Source of the DNA: an uncultured Desulfobulbaceae bacterium
GTDB lineage: Bacteria; Desulfobacterota; Desulfobulbia; Desulfobulbales; CALZHT01
NCBI GenBank assembly: GCA_945787445.1
Contig: CALZHT010000031.1
Location: 20,067 to 84,066, forward strand
Direction: 5' to 3'
Length of the DNA stretch: 64,000 bases
The first letter of the stretch is position 1, and the number at the start of each line of letters is the position of its first letter. The position numbers and the translations under genes are program-made. Shown in pieces: positions 17,520 to 27,773 of this stretch. The notes beneath the pieces were generated by a model. That model saw nothing but the letters and a program-made list of their open reading frames with translations, made no database searches and was not told the origin of the DNA.

Positions 17520-18617
17520 TTACTTTTGTGAAAGCTTCTCAGCAACCGCTTCTTTAACAAGATGATCATAACTACTGAGATAGATATCAGACAAGGTTAG
17601 AAAAGCAGTTACAATCAGTGGTCCATAAATTATCCCTAAAACCCCAAAACCGGCCAATCCCCCCATAATTGCGAGAAAAACAAGAAGCGTATGCATCTGT
17701 ACCTGCGTACCAACCAGTTTCGGTTTGAGCAGATATTCAATGGAAAAGGAAATTATCATATAGAAGACGATCAGGAAAACACCGGCGCCAACATTTCCTT
17801 TCATAATGAGAATGACGGATGCCGGCACAAGAACCAGTCCTATGCCGAAGATGGGCAGAAATGCTAAAATTCCCATGACCACGCCCCACAATATCGGAGG
17901 ACCGAGATTGAAAAAGGCAAATATCAGGCCGCCCAGAACGCCCTGGATCATGCCGCAGATGCCATTGCCGATTAATACGGCGCCCGCTATTTTTTCAAAT
18001 TTTTGTATCAATTGCCTTTCCTGGTCGTCGGGCAGGGGGGATAAGCGCAGCAAGAAATCAATCAGATGTTCGTGGTCTTTCAGGAGAAAGAAGATGATAA
18101 TGAGCAGCATGAAAAAATTAAAAATAAAACTTAGAATATTTGCCGCCCATGCGCTTGCCTGATTATAAATGAAAAATCCTACCACCTTACCGATTTCAGC
18201 AAGAGTCTGGCTGATATTTTCCGGCTGGAAGGAAATGCCGAATGTTTCAAGAAATTCTTGCAGACGGAGGATCTTTTCGTTTTCATGCAGAAACTCCCGC
18301 AGTTTTAAGCCGAGGTTTGCCCCTTTGCTAAACTGGTAAAGGGAAAATGCTTCTTGTGACAAGGCGCCGATAAAGAACAAGAGAGGTACAAATACAAGAA
18401 GTATGATGAGAGTGCAGGTGGCAAGCGAGGAAAAAGAAGGCGAAAATTTTTTCGTAAGAAACTTATAGATTGGCTGAAAGATTGCAGATAGCAGGTACGA
18501 AAGGACAAGAATGGAAAGAAAAGGCCATAATATCTTGGCAACGAGCAGTATTGAAATAAAAAAGAGGATAAGGAAGTATTTCAATACCATTGGGCTTGCT
18601 GCTGATTGCTTATCCAT
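17520..18617 (-). CDS. AI-2E family (UPF0118/PerM-like) membrane transporter
   Basis: 365-residue inner-membrane protein with about eight hydrophobic segments: two close pairs at the N-terminus (residues about 12-85), a long periplasmic or cytoplasmic charged region (85-150), and a C-terminal block with the family phrases GGLIFAFFNLGPPILWGVVMG, LAFLPIFGIGLVLVPASV and YLLKPKLVGTQVQMHTLLVF (shown in pieces). Family members have been linked to autoinducer-2 export, Na+/H+ exchange or unknown substrates, so the substrate is open. The ATG at 18617 (MDKQSAAS) was preferred to an upstream in-frame start because GGGG lies just ahead and the longer version adds an unlikely Cys-rich segment. Confidence 0.85.
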   Translation of the reverse strand: MDKQSAASPMVLKYFLILFFISILLVAKILWPFLSILVLSYLLSAIFQPIYKFLTKKFSPSFSSLATCTLIILLVFVPLLFFIGALSQEAFSLYQFSKGANLGLKLREFLHENEKILRLQEFLETFGISFQPENISQTLAEIGKVVGFFIYNQASAWAANILSFIFNFFMLLIIIFFLLKDHEHLIDFLLRLSPLPDDQERQLIQKFEKIAGAVLIGNGICGMIQGVLGGLIFAFFNLGPPILWGVVMGILAFLPIFGIGLVLVPASVILIMKGNVGAGVFLIVFYMIISFSIEYLLKPKLVGTQVQMHTLLVFLAIMGGLAGFGVLGIIYGPLIVTAFLTLSDIYLSSYDHLVKEAVAEKLSQK

Positions 18618-18882
18618 ACAACCCCTATAACATATTACCGCGAAAGTATTAAGGAATAATGCGCACATCCTCTTCCTAAATATCTCACGTATTATACTGT
18701 ATTAAAATGACCGGTCGCCATATTTTGTTTTTAAAAGAAACCGAAAGCAATTTAAGTTATTTTAAAGAATTTCTATTTCATGTATAGTAATCGCCTTTTA
18801 CACCGTAAATGTAGATGGATGGGTGTCGGGTAAAATTTTTTCCGAAGTAGTTGCGTGTATGATCTAAGGAGTGAACCAAGTC

Positions 18883-19950
18883 ATGGACTTGAAGCTTGAG
18901 AGAGTAATCGATAATGAATTGAAATCCAAACCGGATGAAAGCAATTTAGGCTTTGGTCAATATTTTACCGACCACATGTTTGTCATGACCTATGATGAAG
19001 GGAAGGGCTGGCATGAAGCTGGTATTAAAAAATATGCAAATTTTTCCTTGGATCCGGCTGCCATGGTGTTGCACTATGGGCAAGCTATTTTTGAAGGGTT
19101 GAAGGCATATAGAGGTAAAAGGGAGAAGATATATCTTTTTCGTCCTAACGCGAACCTTGAGCGCATGAACGTCTCTGCTGAAAGGATGTGCATGCCCACT
19201 TTTGACACCAAGGAAGTCCTTGCCGCCATGCAGGAACTAATCCGTATTGATGAGTCGTGGGTGCCGCATGCAAAAGGTGCCACCCTCTATATTCGACCTA
19301 CCATGGTTGCCATTGAAGCAGGCCTTGGAGTGAGGCCTGCAAAGAGCTATCTTTTCTTCATTATTTTAAGTCCGGTCGGCGCTTACTATCCTGAAGGGTT
19401 CAACCCTATAAAAATCTATGTGACGGATACATATGTCCGGGCGGTTTCCGGCGGGGTCGGGCACGTGAAAACGGCAGGGAATTATGCGGCAAGCATCATG
19501 GCTGCAGTTGAAGCCCAGAAGAAAGGGTATACCCAGGTTCTTTGGCTCGATGCCGTGCACCGGAAATTTATTGAGGAGGTCGGCACCAGCAATATTTTCT
19601 TTCAGATTGGTGATGAGCTGATTACGCCACCTCTTTCCGGCAGCATATTGCCGGGTATTACACGTGATTCTGTTCTGAAATTGACAAAAGATTGGGGGCT
19701 TAAGGTTTCGGAGAGACCAATTTCGATCGATGAGGTTCTGCAGGCGAATGAAAAGGGAACCTTAAAGGAAGTGTTCGGTTCAGGGACAGCGGCCGTCATT
19801 TCTCCGGTTGGTGCTTTATGTTACAAGGGCAGGGAATATACGGTCAATGGCGCTATCGCCGGAGAACTCTCACAAAGGCTCTTTGCGGAACTTCAAGCAA
19901 TTCAGTTCGGTATAAAGACTGATCCGTACGGCTGGACAGTGGCCGTGTAG
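18883..19950 (+). CDS. ilvE: Branched-chain amino acid aminotransferase
   Basis: Fold-type IV PLP enzyme that moves the amino group between glutamate and the keto acids of leucine, isoleucine and valine in the cytoplasm. Length (355 residues) and the order of motifs match the longer IlvE class: HYGQAIFEGLKAYRG near residue 65, LYIRPTMVA near 130, the Schiff-base lysine in GHVKTAGNYAAS near 195, EVGTSNIFF near 235 and the cofactor-binding GSILPGITRDS near 255. AAGGAG at 18866-18871 precedes the ATG at 18883 by 11 bases; a GTG at 18871 overlaps that site and is unlikely. The gene stands alone, with no other ilv or leu genes in the window, and no leader peptide or T-box is visible upstream. Confidence 0.92.
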   Translation: MDLKLERVIDNELKSKPDESNLGFGQYFTDHMFVMTYDEGKGWHEAGIKKYANFSLDPAAMVLHYGQAIFEGLKAYRGKREKIYLFRPNANLERMNVSAERMCMPTFDTKEVLAAMQELIRIDESWVPHAKGATLYIRPTMVAIEAGLGVRPAKSYLFFIILSPVGAYYPEGFNPIKIYVTDTYVRAVSGGVGHVKTAGNYAASIMAAVEAQKKGYTQVLWLDAVHRKFIEEVGTSNIFFQIGDELITPPLSGSILPGITRDSVLKLTKDWGLKVSERPISIDEVLQANEKGTLKEVFGSGTAAVISPVGALCYKGREYTVNGAIAGELSQRLFAELQAIQFGIKTDPYGWTVAV

Positions 19951-20443
19951 GATAACTAAACAGATACCTTGCTTTTGGGCGATATTTGCTCTAATAATTT
20001 TCACCATTAACTATTCAACAAGATTTTTTTATCTGCTCACTTGATTTTTTATAGAGCCGTGCCTATTTTATCGGCCAGCCTGAAAAATATTCACATTTTA
20101 GGCATTGATTCAAGCAAACATAAAAATGGATGGGTGTAAATTGATATGGCTGCGCTTGCGTTGTCTTTCAATCTTGATGATCCCGCAAAAAGTCGGGAAA
20201 GCAGTTAACGTGCCATGTAATTTCAACTAGGTACAACGTAATACATCGATGAAACCGTATTTTTTACGATTTCATCAATCTTTACAATCCCTTAAAAAGC
20301 AGGGTTGTCAGTTACGGTGTCCTGATTTTTCAATGGGGTATTACACGAAACGGCGTTGAATCTGCTATTTAAGCAAGTTCATCAAATTTATAAGTAGTTG
20401 TTACTCAAATCAATAAAACTTAATAAAGAAATGGAGGCGTTTT
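19951..20443. other. Gap between ilvE and groES; holds family 1 copy 2
   Basis: Besides the repeat copy at 20172-20280 it should contain the groES promoter. No CIRCE element (TTAGCACTC with inverted partner) is present, so HrcA control of this groE operon is not supported. No clear heat-shock sigma promoter could be picked by eye. Confidence 0.5.
20172..20280 (-). repeat. Dispersed repeat family 1, copy 2
   Basis: Minus-strand orientation. Contains the core GAAATTACATGGCACGTTAA without change and the hairpin GATGAAATCGTA/TACGGTTTCATC with one mismatch. Lies between ilvE and groES. Confidence 0.85.
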
Positions 20444-20731
20444 ATGAACATTCGTCCATTAAATGATCGCATTCTGGTCAAACGATTGGAGGAAGAGGAA
20501 ACAACCAAAGGCGGTATAATCATTCCTGACACTGCCAAGGAAAAACCGGCCGAAGGAAAAATTATGGCCGTCGGTAAAGGTAAATTGAACGATAAGGGTG
20601 ATCGTATCCCTTTGGAGGTCAAGGCTGGTGACACTGTCCTGTTCAGTAAATATGGTGGAACCGATGTAAAGATTGAGGGTGAAGACTTCCTGATCATGCG
20701 TGAAGATGACATTCTTGGTGTTGTGGAATAA
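20444..20731 (+). CDS. groS: Co-chaperonin GroES
   Basis: 95-residue lid of the GroEL folding chamber. The N-terminus [19 protein letters not shown], the mobile loop [21 protein letters not shown] (in two parts near residues 18-38) and the C-terminal [20 protein letters not shown] are textbook GroES. GGAGG lies seven bases upstream of the ATG. It is first in the groES-groEL operon, with GroEL starting 99 bases after its stop. Confidence 0.97.
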   Translation: MNIRPLNDRILVKRLEEEETTKGGIIIPDTAKEKPAEGKIMAVGKGKLNDKGDRIPLEVKAGDTVLFSKYGGTDVKIEGEDFLIMREDDILGVVE

Positions 20732-20809
20732 TGTGGAAATACACTAACCATTCGAGGGGAGCATCCATAGAAATCCTCTGTAAATTTTAATTATTTCTAA
20801 ACAAGATAA

Positions 20810-22489
<1,680 letters not shown>

Positions 22490-22560
22490 TTCTACCCTCT
22501 TGCCGGGCAATATTTTACTTGAAGTAAAACTTGCCTGTTACTCGAAACATATTGAAAATA

Positions 22561-22600
22561 AGAAAGGAGCCTTTCCACCAAGAAAGGCTCCTTTCTTTTA
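22561..22600 (+). terminator. Rho-independent terminator of the groES-groEL operon
   Basis: AGAAAGGAGCCTTTC (22561-22575) and its exact complement GAAAGGCTCCTTTCT (22582-22596) form a 15-pair stem with a six-base loop, followed by TTTA. Confidence 0.9.
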
Positions 22601-22654
22601 TATTGCTATCTTTTGTTTTGGAGTGATAGGGCCAAGATTCAGATGTATTTTATA

Positions 22655-22683
22655 TTGACAATTTCGGTAAAATACCCTATAGA
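22655..22683 (+). promoter_or_regulatory. Sigma-70 type promoter of tRNA-Met
   Basis: TTGACA (22655-22660), a 17-base spacer and TATAGA (22678-22683). The predicted start of transcription would be about seven bases before the mature tRNA. Confidence 0.8.
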
Positions 22684-22697
22684 ACAAAGCTTTTCAG

Positions 22698-22774
22698 GGC
22701 GATGTAGCTCAGCTGGTCAGAGCATACGGCTCATATCCGTAGTGTCCGGGGTTCAAGTCCCTGCATCGCCACCA
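22698..22774 (+). tRNA. tRNA with anticodon CAT (Met, elongator-like)
   Basis: Acceptor GGCGATG pairs with CATCGCC, then A and an encoded CCA. The anticodon stem TACGG/CCGTA holds loop CTCATAT. The first base pair G-C and the overall pattern fit elongator methionine; a lysidine-modified isoleucine tRNA with the same CAT anticodon cannot be excluded by eye. It is not the initiator, which has a mismatched first pair. Confidence 0.85.
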
Positions 22775-22783
22775 TTAAAAAAT

Positions 22784-22818
22784 AAAGCGCCTCTTTTGGG
22801 GGCGCTTTTGTTTTTTTC
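22784..22818 (+). terminator. Terminator after tRNA-Met
   Basis: AAAGCGCC (22784-22791) pairs with GGCGCTTT (22801-22808), followed by TGTTTTTTT. Confidence 0.85.
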
Positions 22819-22967
22819 AGGCTGCGAGCATTATAAAATACACTGATTTTGTGTTCCCATGGGGATTTCTTTGCTGATGTCAGAGTATGGAGTGAGCCCA
22901 TATAATTACATGTTTCAGGAATCTCGCTCCCGCCTGTTTACGGAAGCGTCTTTTTTGGTGTTATTTT

Positions 22968-23261
22968 TCAATAATCATCGTCCTGATCTCCATCTTCTTC
23001 ATCCTCATCTTCCGAGGCCTGTACTTCCTCCTCCTCCTCCACTTCTTCTTCGGCAGCTTTTTTGGTCAGACGTTTTGAGGGAGGAAAAACGATATCGGCT
23101 ATCTTTTCCACTTCTTGGTGCACTTTGGGATCAAGCAGGCAAACATCACATTCAAAGATATGTTTTTCCATGAAAGCCACCATTCGAGCCGGCGCCAATG
23201 CTTCATCCTGAACTTGATGGTACCATGATTTAATGAGCTTGCTTAAACGCTCACAATCCAT
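22968..23261 (-). CDS. Small conserved protein with acidic C-terminal tail
   Basis: 97 residues. The N-terminal half is helical (MDCERLSKLIKSWYHQVQDE) and contains CDVCLLDP in HIFECDVCLLDPKVHQEV near residue 40, a HxxxCxxC arrangement as in zinc-binding anti-sigma-like (zf-HC2) proteins. The last 30 residues are almost entirely Glu and Asp. The ATG at 23261 was chosen because AAAAGGAG lies upstream at good distance; an upstream in-frame start extends it by 13 unconserved residues. Single gene between tRNA-Met and tRNA-Sec. I believe close relatives occur in delta-proteobacteria but cannot name a function; metal binding or protein interaction is a guess. Confidence 0.6.
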   Translation of the reverse strand: MDCERLSKLIKSWYHQVQDEALAPARMVAFMEKHIFECDVCLLDPKVHQEVEKIADIVFPPSKRLTKKAAEEEVEEEEEVQASEDEDEEDGDQDDDY

Positions 23262-23502
23262 AAAAATTGCTCCTTTTGGCAAGTTTATAGTATTCCTCAA
23301 TATAAACGACTACATACTTGCACGGTTTTTTTAAAAATCAATAAGGCCCAAAATAGGAATAAAATTTACAATACCGGGTAATTACGCCTCCTTGCCAAGG
23401 GAGACCCTTTTTTGCATGATGAAGAAATTTAGCATAAAAAGTCCAGAAAAAAGTTGCCGGTAAACCAAAGAAAATTTATTATTATATTTTGTAAAGGTTG
23501 AC

Positions 23503-23600
23503 GGAAGTGGAAAGGGCGCTGGTGGCCCTCCCGGACTTCAAATCCGGTGCACTGGGTTAACAGCTTGGTGGGTGGGTTCGATTCCCATGCACTTCCGCCA
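23503..23600 (+). tRNA. selC: tRNA-Sec (selenocysteine, anticodon TCA)
   Basis: 98 bases with an extended acceptor (GGAAGTG... paired with ...CACTTCC, then G and encoded CCA), a long variable arm (CACTGGGTTAACAGCTTGGTGGG region) and anticodon stem CCGGA/TCCGG with loop CTTCAAA, anticodon TCA. All are hallmarks of bacterial selenocysteine tRNA. The genome should therefore read some UGA codons as selenocysteine; selA, selB and selD are not in the window. It ends five bases before the stop of the convergent glyQ gene. Confidence 0.95.
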
Positions 23601-23605
23601 TCGTA

Positions 23606-24490
23606 TTATCCCTCAGGGGTTCGTGATTTTAAAAGGGGATATCCCAACTCTTCCCTTTGTTCTGTGTATTGAATCGCAACCTTTCGGGCAATATTCCTTA
23701 TCCGGCCAATGTATCTGGTTCTCTCGGCCACGCTTATCGCTTTGCGCGCATCCAGAAGATTGAAGGTATGAGAGCATTTCAGGCAATAATCATAAGCCGG
23801 GAGGATCAAGTTGTTATCCAAGAGCTTATGGGCTTCTGACTCGAATGTATCAAAAAAGGAAATCAATGCTTCAACGTTTGCAATTTCAAAGTTAAAGGTT
23901 GAAAACTCAATTTCTGCCTGGTGGTAAATTTCGCCGTAAGTAACATCTTTGTTCCAGGCAATATTATAGACACTGTCAACTCCCTGAAGATACATGGCGA
24001 TACGTTCAAGCCCGTATGTTATTTCAACAGTGACAGGCGATAAATCAATACTGCCAGCTTGCTGGAAATAGGTGAATTGGGTGATTTCCATGCCATCGAG
24101 CCAAACTTCCCAGCCAAGCCCCCAGGCGCCAAGGGTCGGAGATTCCCAATCGTCTTCGACAAACCTGACGTCGTGCTCAAGAAGATCAAGGTTAAAGCGC
24201 TTGAGGCTGTCTAGATAGAGGTCCTGGATATTCAATGGAGAAGGCTTGATAACGACTTGGTATTGATAATAATGTTGCAGGCGATTGGGATTTTCACCGT
24301 ATCTTCCATCAGTAGGGCGTCTCGAAGGCTGGACATAAGCTGCTTCCCATGGCTCAGGGCCAAGGGCACGGAGAAGGGTGGCCGGATGAAAGGTGCCGGC
24401 CCCAACCTCCATATCGTAAGGTTGCTGGATGATGCATCCTTTTCCCGCCCAGAACTGATTTAATTCAAAGATGATGTCCTGAAAATACAT
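23606..24490 (-). CDS. glyQ: Glycyl-tRNA synthetase alpha subunit
   Basis: Catalytic alpha chain of the tetrameric bacterial glycyl-tRNA synthetase. The 294 residues start [19 protein letters not shown] and carry the class II motifs around [21 protein letters not shown] (in two parts), [19 protein letters not shown] near residue 53 and the motif 3 region [15 protein letters not shown] near residue 170. The beta chain gene glyS normally follows directly in the same operon, but here the gene ends against the convergent tRNA-Sec gene, so glyS must be elsewhere. Family 1 repeat copy 3 lies upstream. Confidence 0.95.
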   Translation of the reverse strand: MYFQDIIFELNQFWAGKGCIIQQPYDMEVGAGTFHPATLLRALGPEPWEAAYVQPSRRPTDGRYGENPNRLQHYYQYQVVIKPSPLNIQDLYLDSLKRFNLDLLEHDVRFVEDDWESPTLGAWGLGWEVWLDGMEITQFTYFQQAGSIDLSPVTVEITYGLERIAMYLQGVDSVYNIAWNKDVTYGEIYHQAEIEFSTFNFEIANVEALISFFDTFESEAHKLLDNNLILPAYDYCLKCSHTFNLLDARKAISVAERTRYIGRIRNIARKVAIQYTEQREELGYPLLKSRTPEG

Positions 24491-24901
24491 GTGGAAAATC
24501 GTAAGCCTTTTTAATTAATAAAATTTTGCTTGGTCCGGAAAAATAAAAGAGGATGGCTAATGTTTCAATAAAAAAGTATGGTATTGCAAAAATAAACTTT
24601 ATTTTTTTATTGTCTCCATCTTTGATGGTCTCGCAAAAGCCAGGAAAGCGGTTAACGTGCCATGTAATTTCAACTAGTTACAACGTGATACATCGATATA
24701 ATCGTTTTTTTTACGATTTTATCAATTTTTAATAATCTGCATATTTAGGTATGTTTACCGCAACGTCTATTTAGGAGATAGCGTAGTTGAGTTATTTCTG
24801 CGAAGAGATTTCTCTACTTGATGGAACATCTGGATTATGTCATATTTTAAAGACCGACAACAAAATACATAAAGCACAATAAATATTTCCGGAGCCGAAT
24901 A
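24491..24901. other. Divergent gap between glyQ and the yfaZ-like gene; holds family 1 copy 3
   Basis: Must contain promoters for glyQ and the outer-membrane protein gene. Apart from the repeat at 24622-24727 no feature stands out. Confidence 0.4.
24622..24727 (-). repeat. Dispersed repeat family 1, copy 3
   Basis: Minus-strand orientation, unchanged core GAAATTACATGGCACGTTAA, and an A/T-rich hairpin GATAAAATCGTA paired with ACGATTATATC (imperfect). Confidence 0.8.
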
Positions 24902-25462
24902 ATGATCAAAAAGATTATACTTACAGTTGCGCTTTTTTTTATGGCTTTGCCTGTTCATGCGGGTTCGTTGGAATTCAGCCTTAATGATTTCAGTGCCCAG
25001 GCTACCGTGAAGCAAAAAATTAGCGAGGACAATTTTGGGGCTTCACTGGTTAACGCAAAGATATTGTATAATTCAAAAGAAGACACCACCCTTGGCTCCG
25101 TGGGATTAGATGTTCTTGGCAATATCGGTGTGCAAGGAGTTCAAGCTGGCGCCGGTGTTAAGCTCTATGGTGGAACTACTGATAAAGAAGATATCCTTTC
25201 CCTTGCCTTAGGAGCTTTGGCGCGTGTCGCTCCAGCCGCATGGAAGGGCTTTGGTTTTTCCGGAAGTATTTTTTGGGCCCCTTCCGTGCTGTCATTTCTG
25301 GACGCCGATGGGGGATTTGATTCGTCAATAAGCGTGGATTATGAATTTATTCCCAGGGCGAGAATTTTCGTGAGCTACAACAATATCAGAATAGATATCG
25401 AGGACCGCGGAGATGTGACTGCTGACGAAGCATTCCGGGTGGGTGTCGAACTTATTTTTTAA
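24902..25462 (+). CDS. YfaZ-like outer membrane protein
   Basis: 186 residues with a cleavable signal peptide (residues 1-20, LPVHA-GS) and then alternating hydrophobic/polar strands ending in an aromatic residue (VGVELIF), the usual last strand of a small outer-membrane beta-barrel. The overall layout (ADF-type strands, GLDVLGNIGVQGVQAGAGVKLYGG in parts, ALGALARVAP, DYEFIPRARIFVSYNNIRID in parts) fits the YfaZ family, whose role is unknown. GGAG lies seven bases ahead of the ATG. Single gene; divergent from glyQ. Confidence 0.75.
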   Translation: MIKKIILTVALFFMALPVHAGSLEFSLNDFSAQATVKQKISEDNFGASLVNAKILYNSKEDTTLGSVGLDVLGNIGVQGVQAGAGVKLYGGTTDKEDILSLALGALARVAPAAWKGFGFSGSIFWAPSVLSFLDADGGFDSSISVDYEFIPRARIFVSYNNIRIDIEDRGDVTADEAFRVGVELIF

Positions 25463-25574
25463 CCGACAGCATCGTAAGTATTTAATTGATAGCCTGTTCG
25501 CCTTAGCTGTTTTAAGCGGGCTGACATCTGCATTTCTCAATTTCACGATTCCCATTGGCGCTTTTCAATAAGTT

Positions 25575-26336
25575 ATGCGGGCGCATCTTTTTTACCACAG
25601 TAGAGGGACACCCCATTTTATCTTTCGTTCCCTTTTCTTTCCCCATCTTTTCCATGGGGTTTTTACAACCAATGGCGGTGTTAGCAAAGGACCTTGGCGA
25701 TCGTTGAATGTGAGTTTCAACGTGGGGGATGGTAGTCAGAATGTGTTGGAAAACAGACAAAGGATAAAAGAGGCCTTTGGTGTATCACGTCTGGTTTCCG
25801 CCAACCAGGTCCATGGGAATAATATACTTTTCATATCACAGCAGCCTTCTTCAGATGTTGAGGAACAAGGATATGATGCAATAATATCAGCCGCCAAAGG
25901 TGTCGCATTCATGATCCAGCAGGCAGACTGTCAGGCCGTTTTTCTTTATGATCCTGTCCGGCACGCTGCAGGAATTATTCATGCCGGATGGAGAGGCAGC
26001 GTACAAAATATAATTGGCGATACGGTCAGGGCTATGAAAGAAAATCTTGGCGTGAAACCGGCTAACCTTTATGCAGCGGTAAGCCCCTCCCTCGGTCCTT
26101 GCTGTGCAGAATTTATCAATTATCAGAAAGAACTGCCGCAGATGTTCAAAAAGTACCGAGTCAGGGAGAATAATTTTGATTTCTGGTCCATTAGCAGAGA
26201 CCAGCTTGTTAACGCATCAGTCAAACCTGAGAAAATTGATATTGCAGGAATATGCAACCTGTGCAATCCGGATTTTTATTCCTTTCGGCGAGAAGGAATC
26301 ACCGGCCGGTTCGCCTCAGTCATTGGTTTGTACTGA
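25575..26336 (+). CDS. pgeF: Peptidoglycan editing factor / laccase-domain protein (YfiH family)
   Basis: 253-residue cytoplasmic enzyme of the multicopper-oxidase-like laccase domain family. The family's three metal ligands are present: His in SANQVHGNNI near residue 76, Cys in QQADCQAVFLYD near residue 116, and His in GIIHAGWRGSVQ near residue 134; GPCCAEF follows near residue 175. In E. coli the homologue removes wrong amino acids from peptidoglycan precursors, while other members act as purine nucleoside phosphorylase. The stop codon overlaps the start of rsmB (ATGA), so the two are co-translated. Confidence 0.9.
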   Translation: MRAHLFYHSRGTPHFIFRSLFFPHLFHGVFTTNGGVSKGPWRSLNVSFNVGDGSQNVLENRQRIKEAFGVSRLVSANQVHGNNILFISQQPSSDVEEQGYDAIISAAKGVAFMIQQADCQAVFLYDPVRHAAGIIHAGWRGSVQNIIGDTVRAMKENLGVKPANLYAAVSPSLGPCCAEFINYQKELPQMFKKYRVRENNFDFWSISRDQLVNASVKPEKIDIAGICNLCNPDFYSFRREGITGRFASVIGLY

Positions 26337-27691
26337 TGAACTCAGATGCCCGGTTTGTCTCTCTAGAGATATTGTGCGACTGGCAGAAAACACACGGGCC
26401 TGTTGATGAGATCAAAGATAGGTGGCTTTCGCAGCATGCTTTCAAAGACCAAAGGGATGCTCATTTGGTCATGGCCCTTGTTTATGGCGCAATTCGCTGG
26501 CAAGGGTATCTTGATTGGGTCTTGAGTCGGTTTTCGACCCATCCACTCTCTAAAATGAAGAGGCGAACGTTAGCAGCACTTCGCATCGGTTTGTTTCAAA
26601 TTCTCTTTCTGGACAGAATTCCCCAGTCAGCGGCGATAAATGAGACCGTAAATTCCCTGAGAGCGGCAAGGCAGCCCAAATGGATTTGTGGTTTTGTCAA
26701 CGGATTGTTGCGAAACGTTGCTCGGAACCGCGATACCATTCCCGCTCCCGGACAAAAGGATCCCGCAATACCAGAGCATTCTCGGTTGAGCCATCCGGAA
26801 TGGCTTTTACGCAAGTGGCAGAACCGTTATGGCGATGACAAAGCTGAGGAAATGTGTCGACAGAACAACACCCAGCCAGACTTGTGTCTTTGTGTCAACA
26901 CTGTTAAAGGCACCAGGGAGGCTTTCCTTGGACGTCTAGCAGAAAAGGGAATAAAGGCATGTCTTGGAGAATATTCCCGGCAAGCCGTGCGAATGGAAGG
27001 CTATAAAGGTCCTGTCCATGACTTGCCGGGATATCATGAAGGGCTTTTCCAGGTTCAGGATGAGGCAGCCCAGCTTATCGTTCCCCTCCTTGCCCCTTTC
27101 AAAGATGGCGCATACCTTGATGGGTGCGCCGGATCAGGGGGCAAGACCATACAGCTTGCCGATATGCTTTCAGGTTCGGGCCGCATACTGGCAGTGGATC
27201 CCAACAAAACAAGAATTGCACTGCTTAGAGAAAATCTCAGCCGGGCAGGTTTTGTATCCAGCACAGAAATTATCCGAGGAAGACTGGAAGAACTGGAAGT
27301 CCGTTTTCGAGGGTATTTTTCCGGAGTCCTCATCGACGCTCCATGCTCCGGTTTGGGTGTCATCAGGCGGCATCCGGATATCCGCTGGAATCGACAACCT
27401 GGGGATGTTATGCGATACCAGCGCCAACAACTTGGATTATTGGAAGGCGCGGCTGAATTTACAAAGCCGGGTGGCACCCTGGTCTATAGCACCTGCAGCA
27501 CCGAACCTGAAGAAAACGATGCAGTTGTAAGCCTGTTTCTTGAAAAACATAAGGAATTTTCATTGACTGACTGCAAAGATGTATTACCTTCCCAAGCAAG
27601 GGTATTGGTGGATACCGGCGGTTTTTTTCGAACCAATCCCGCTGATCATGATTTGGACGGCTTTTTTGCCGCCCGCCTCGTAAAAAAGTGA
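26336..27691 (+). CDS. rsmB: 16S rRNA (cytosine 967-C5)-methyltransferase
   Basis: 451 residues: an N-terminal NusB-like RNA-binding domain (residues about 8-130, with DQRDAHLVMALVYGAIRWQG) and a C-terminal Rossmann methyltransferase. Cofactor loop DGCAGSGGKTIQLADM lies near residue 263; the two catalytic cysteines are in DAPCSGLGVIRRHPDIRW (motif IV) and VYSTCSTEPEENDAVV (motif VI). It makes m5C967 on 16S rRNA using S-adenosylmethionine. The ATG at 26336 overlaps the pgeF stop; a longer in-frame reading from 26252 lies inside pgeF and is rejected. Confidence 0.93.
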   Translation: MNSDARFVSLEILCDWQKTHGPVDEIKDRWLSQHAFKDQRDAHLVMALVYGAIRWQGYLDWVLSRFSTHPLSKMKRRTLAALRIGLFQILFLDRIPQSAAINETVNSLRAARQPKWICGFVNGLLRNVARNRDTIPAPGQKDPAIPEHSRLSHPEWLLRKWQNRYGDDKAEEMCRQNNTQPDLCLCVNTVKGTREAFLGRLAEKGIKACLGEYSRQAVRMEGYKGPVHDLPGYHEGLFQVQDEAAQLIVPLLAPFKDGAYLDGCAGSGGKTIQLADMLSGSGRILAVDPNKTRIALLRENLSRAGFVSSTEIIRGRLEELEVRFRGYFSGVLIDAPCSGLGVIRRHPDIRWNRQPGDVMRYQRQQLGLLEGAAEFTKPGGTLVYSTCSTEPEENDAVVSLFLEKHKEFSLTDCKDVLPSQARVLVDTGGFFRTNPADHDLDGFFAARLVKK

Positions 27692-27773
27692 TTCTTCCTC
27701 CTCGAATTTACATATCAAAGCATTAAATCATTTCGGAAAAATTAATTAATCGTAATGTTATTATTTTAGAGTC

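Noticed and set aside
18670..18882. T-box or leader attenuator ahead of ilvE
   Set aside because: No T-box sequence, branched-chain codon run or terminator hairpin could be identified.
20281..20443. CIRCE heat-shock operator ahead of groES
   Set aside because: No TTAGCACTC/GAGTGCTAA pair is present.
26252..26335. Longer N-terminus for RsmB
   Set aside because: It lies wholly inside pgeF, and the ATGA overlap at 26333-26336 gives the standard start.
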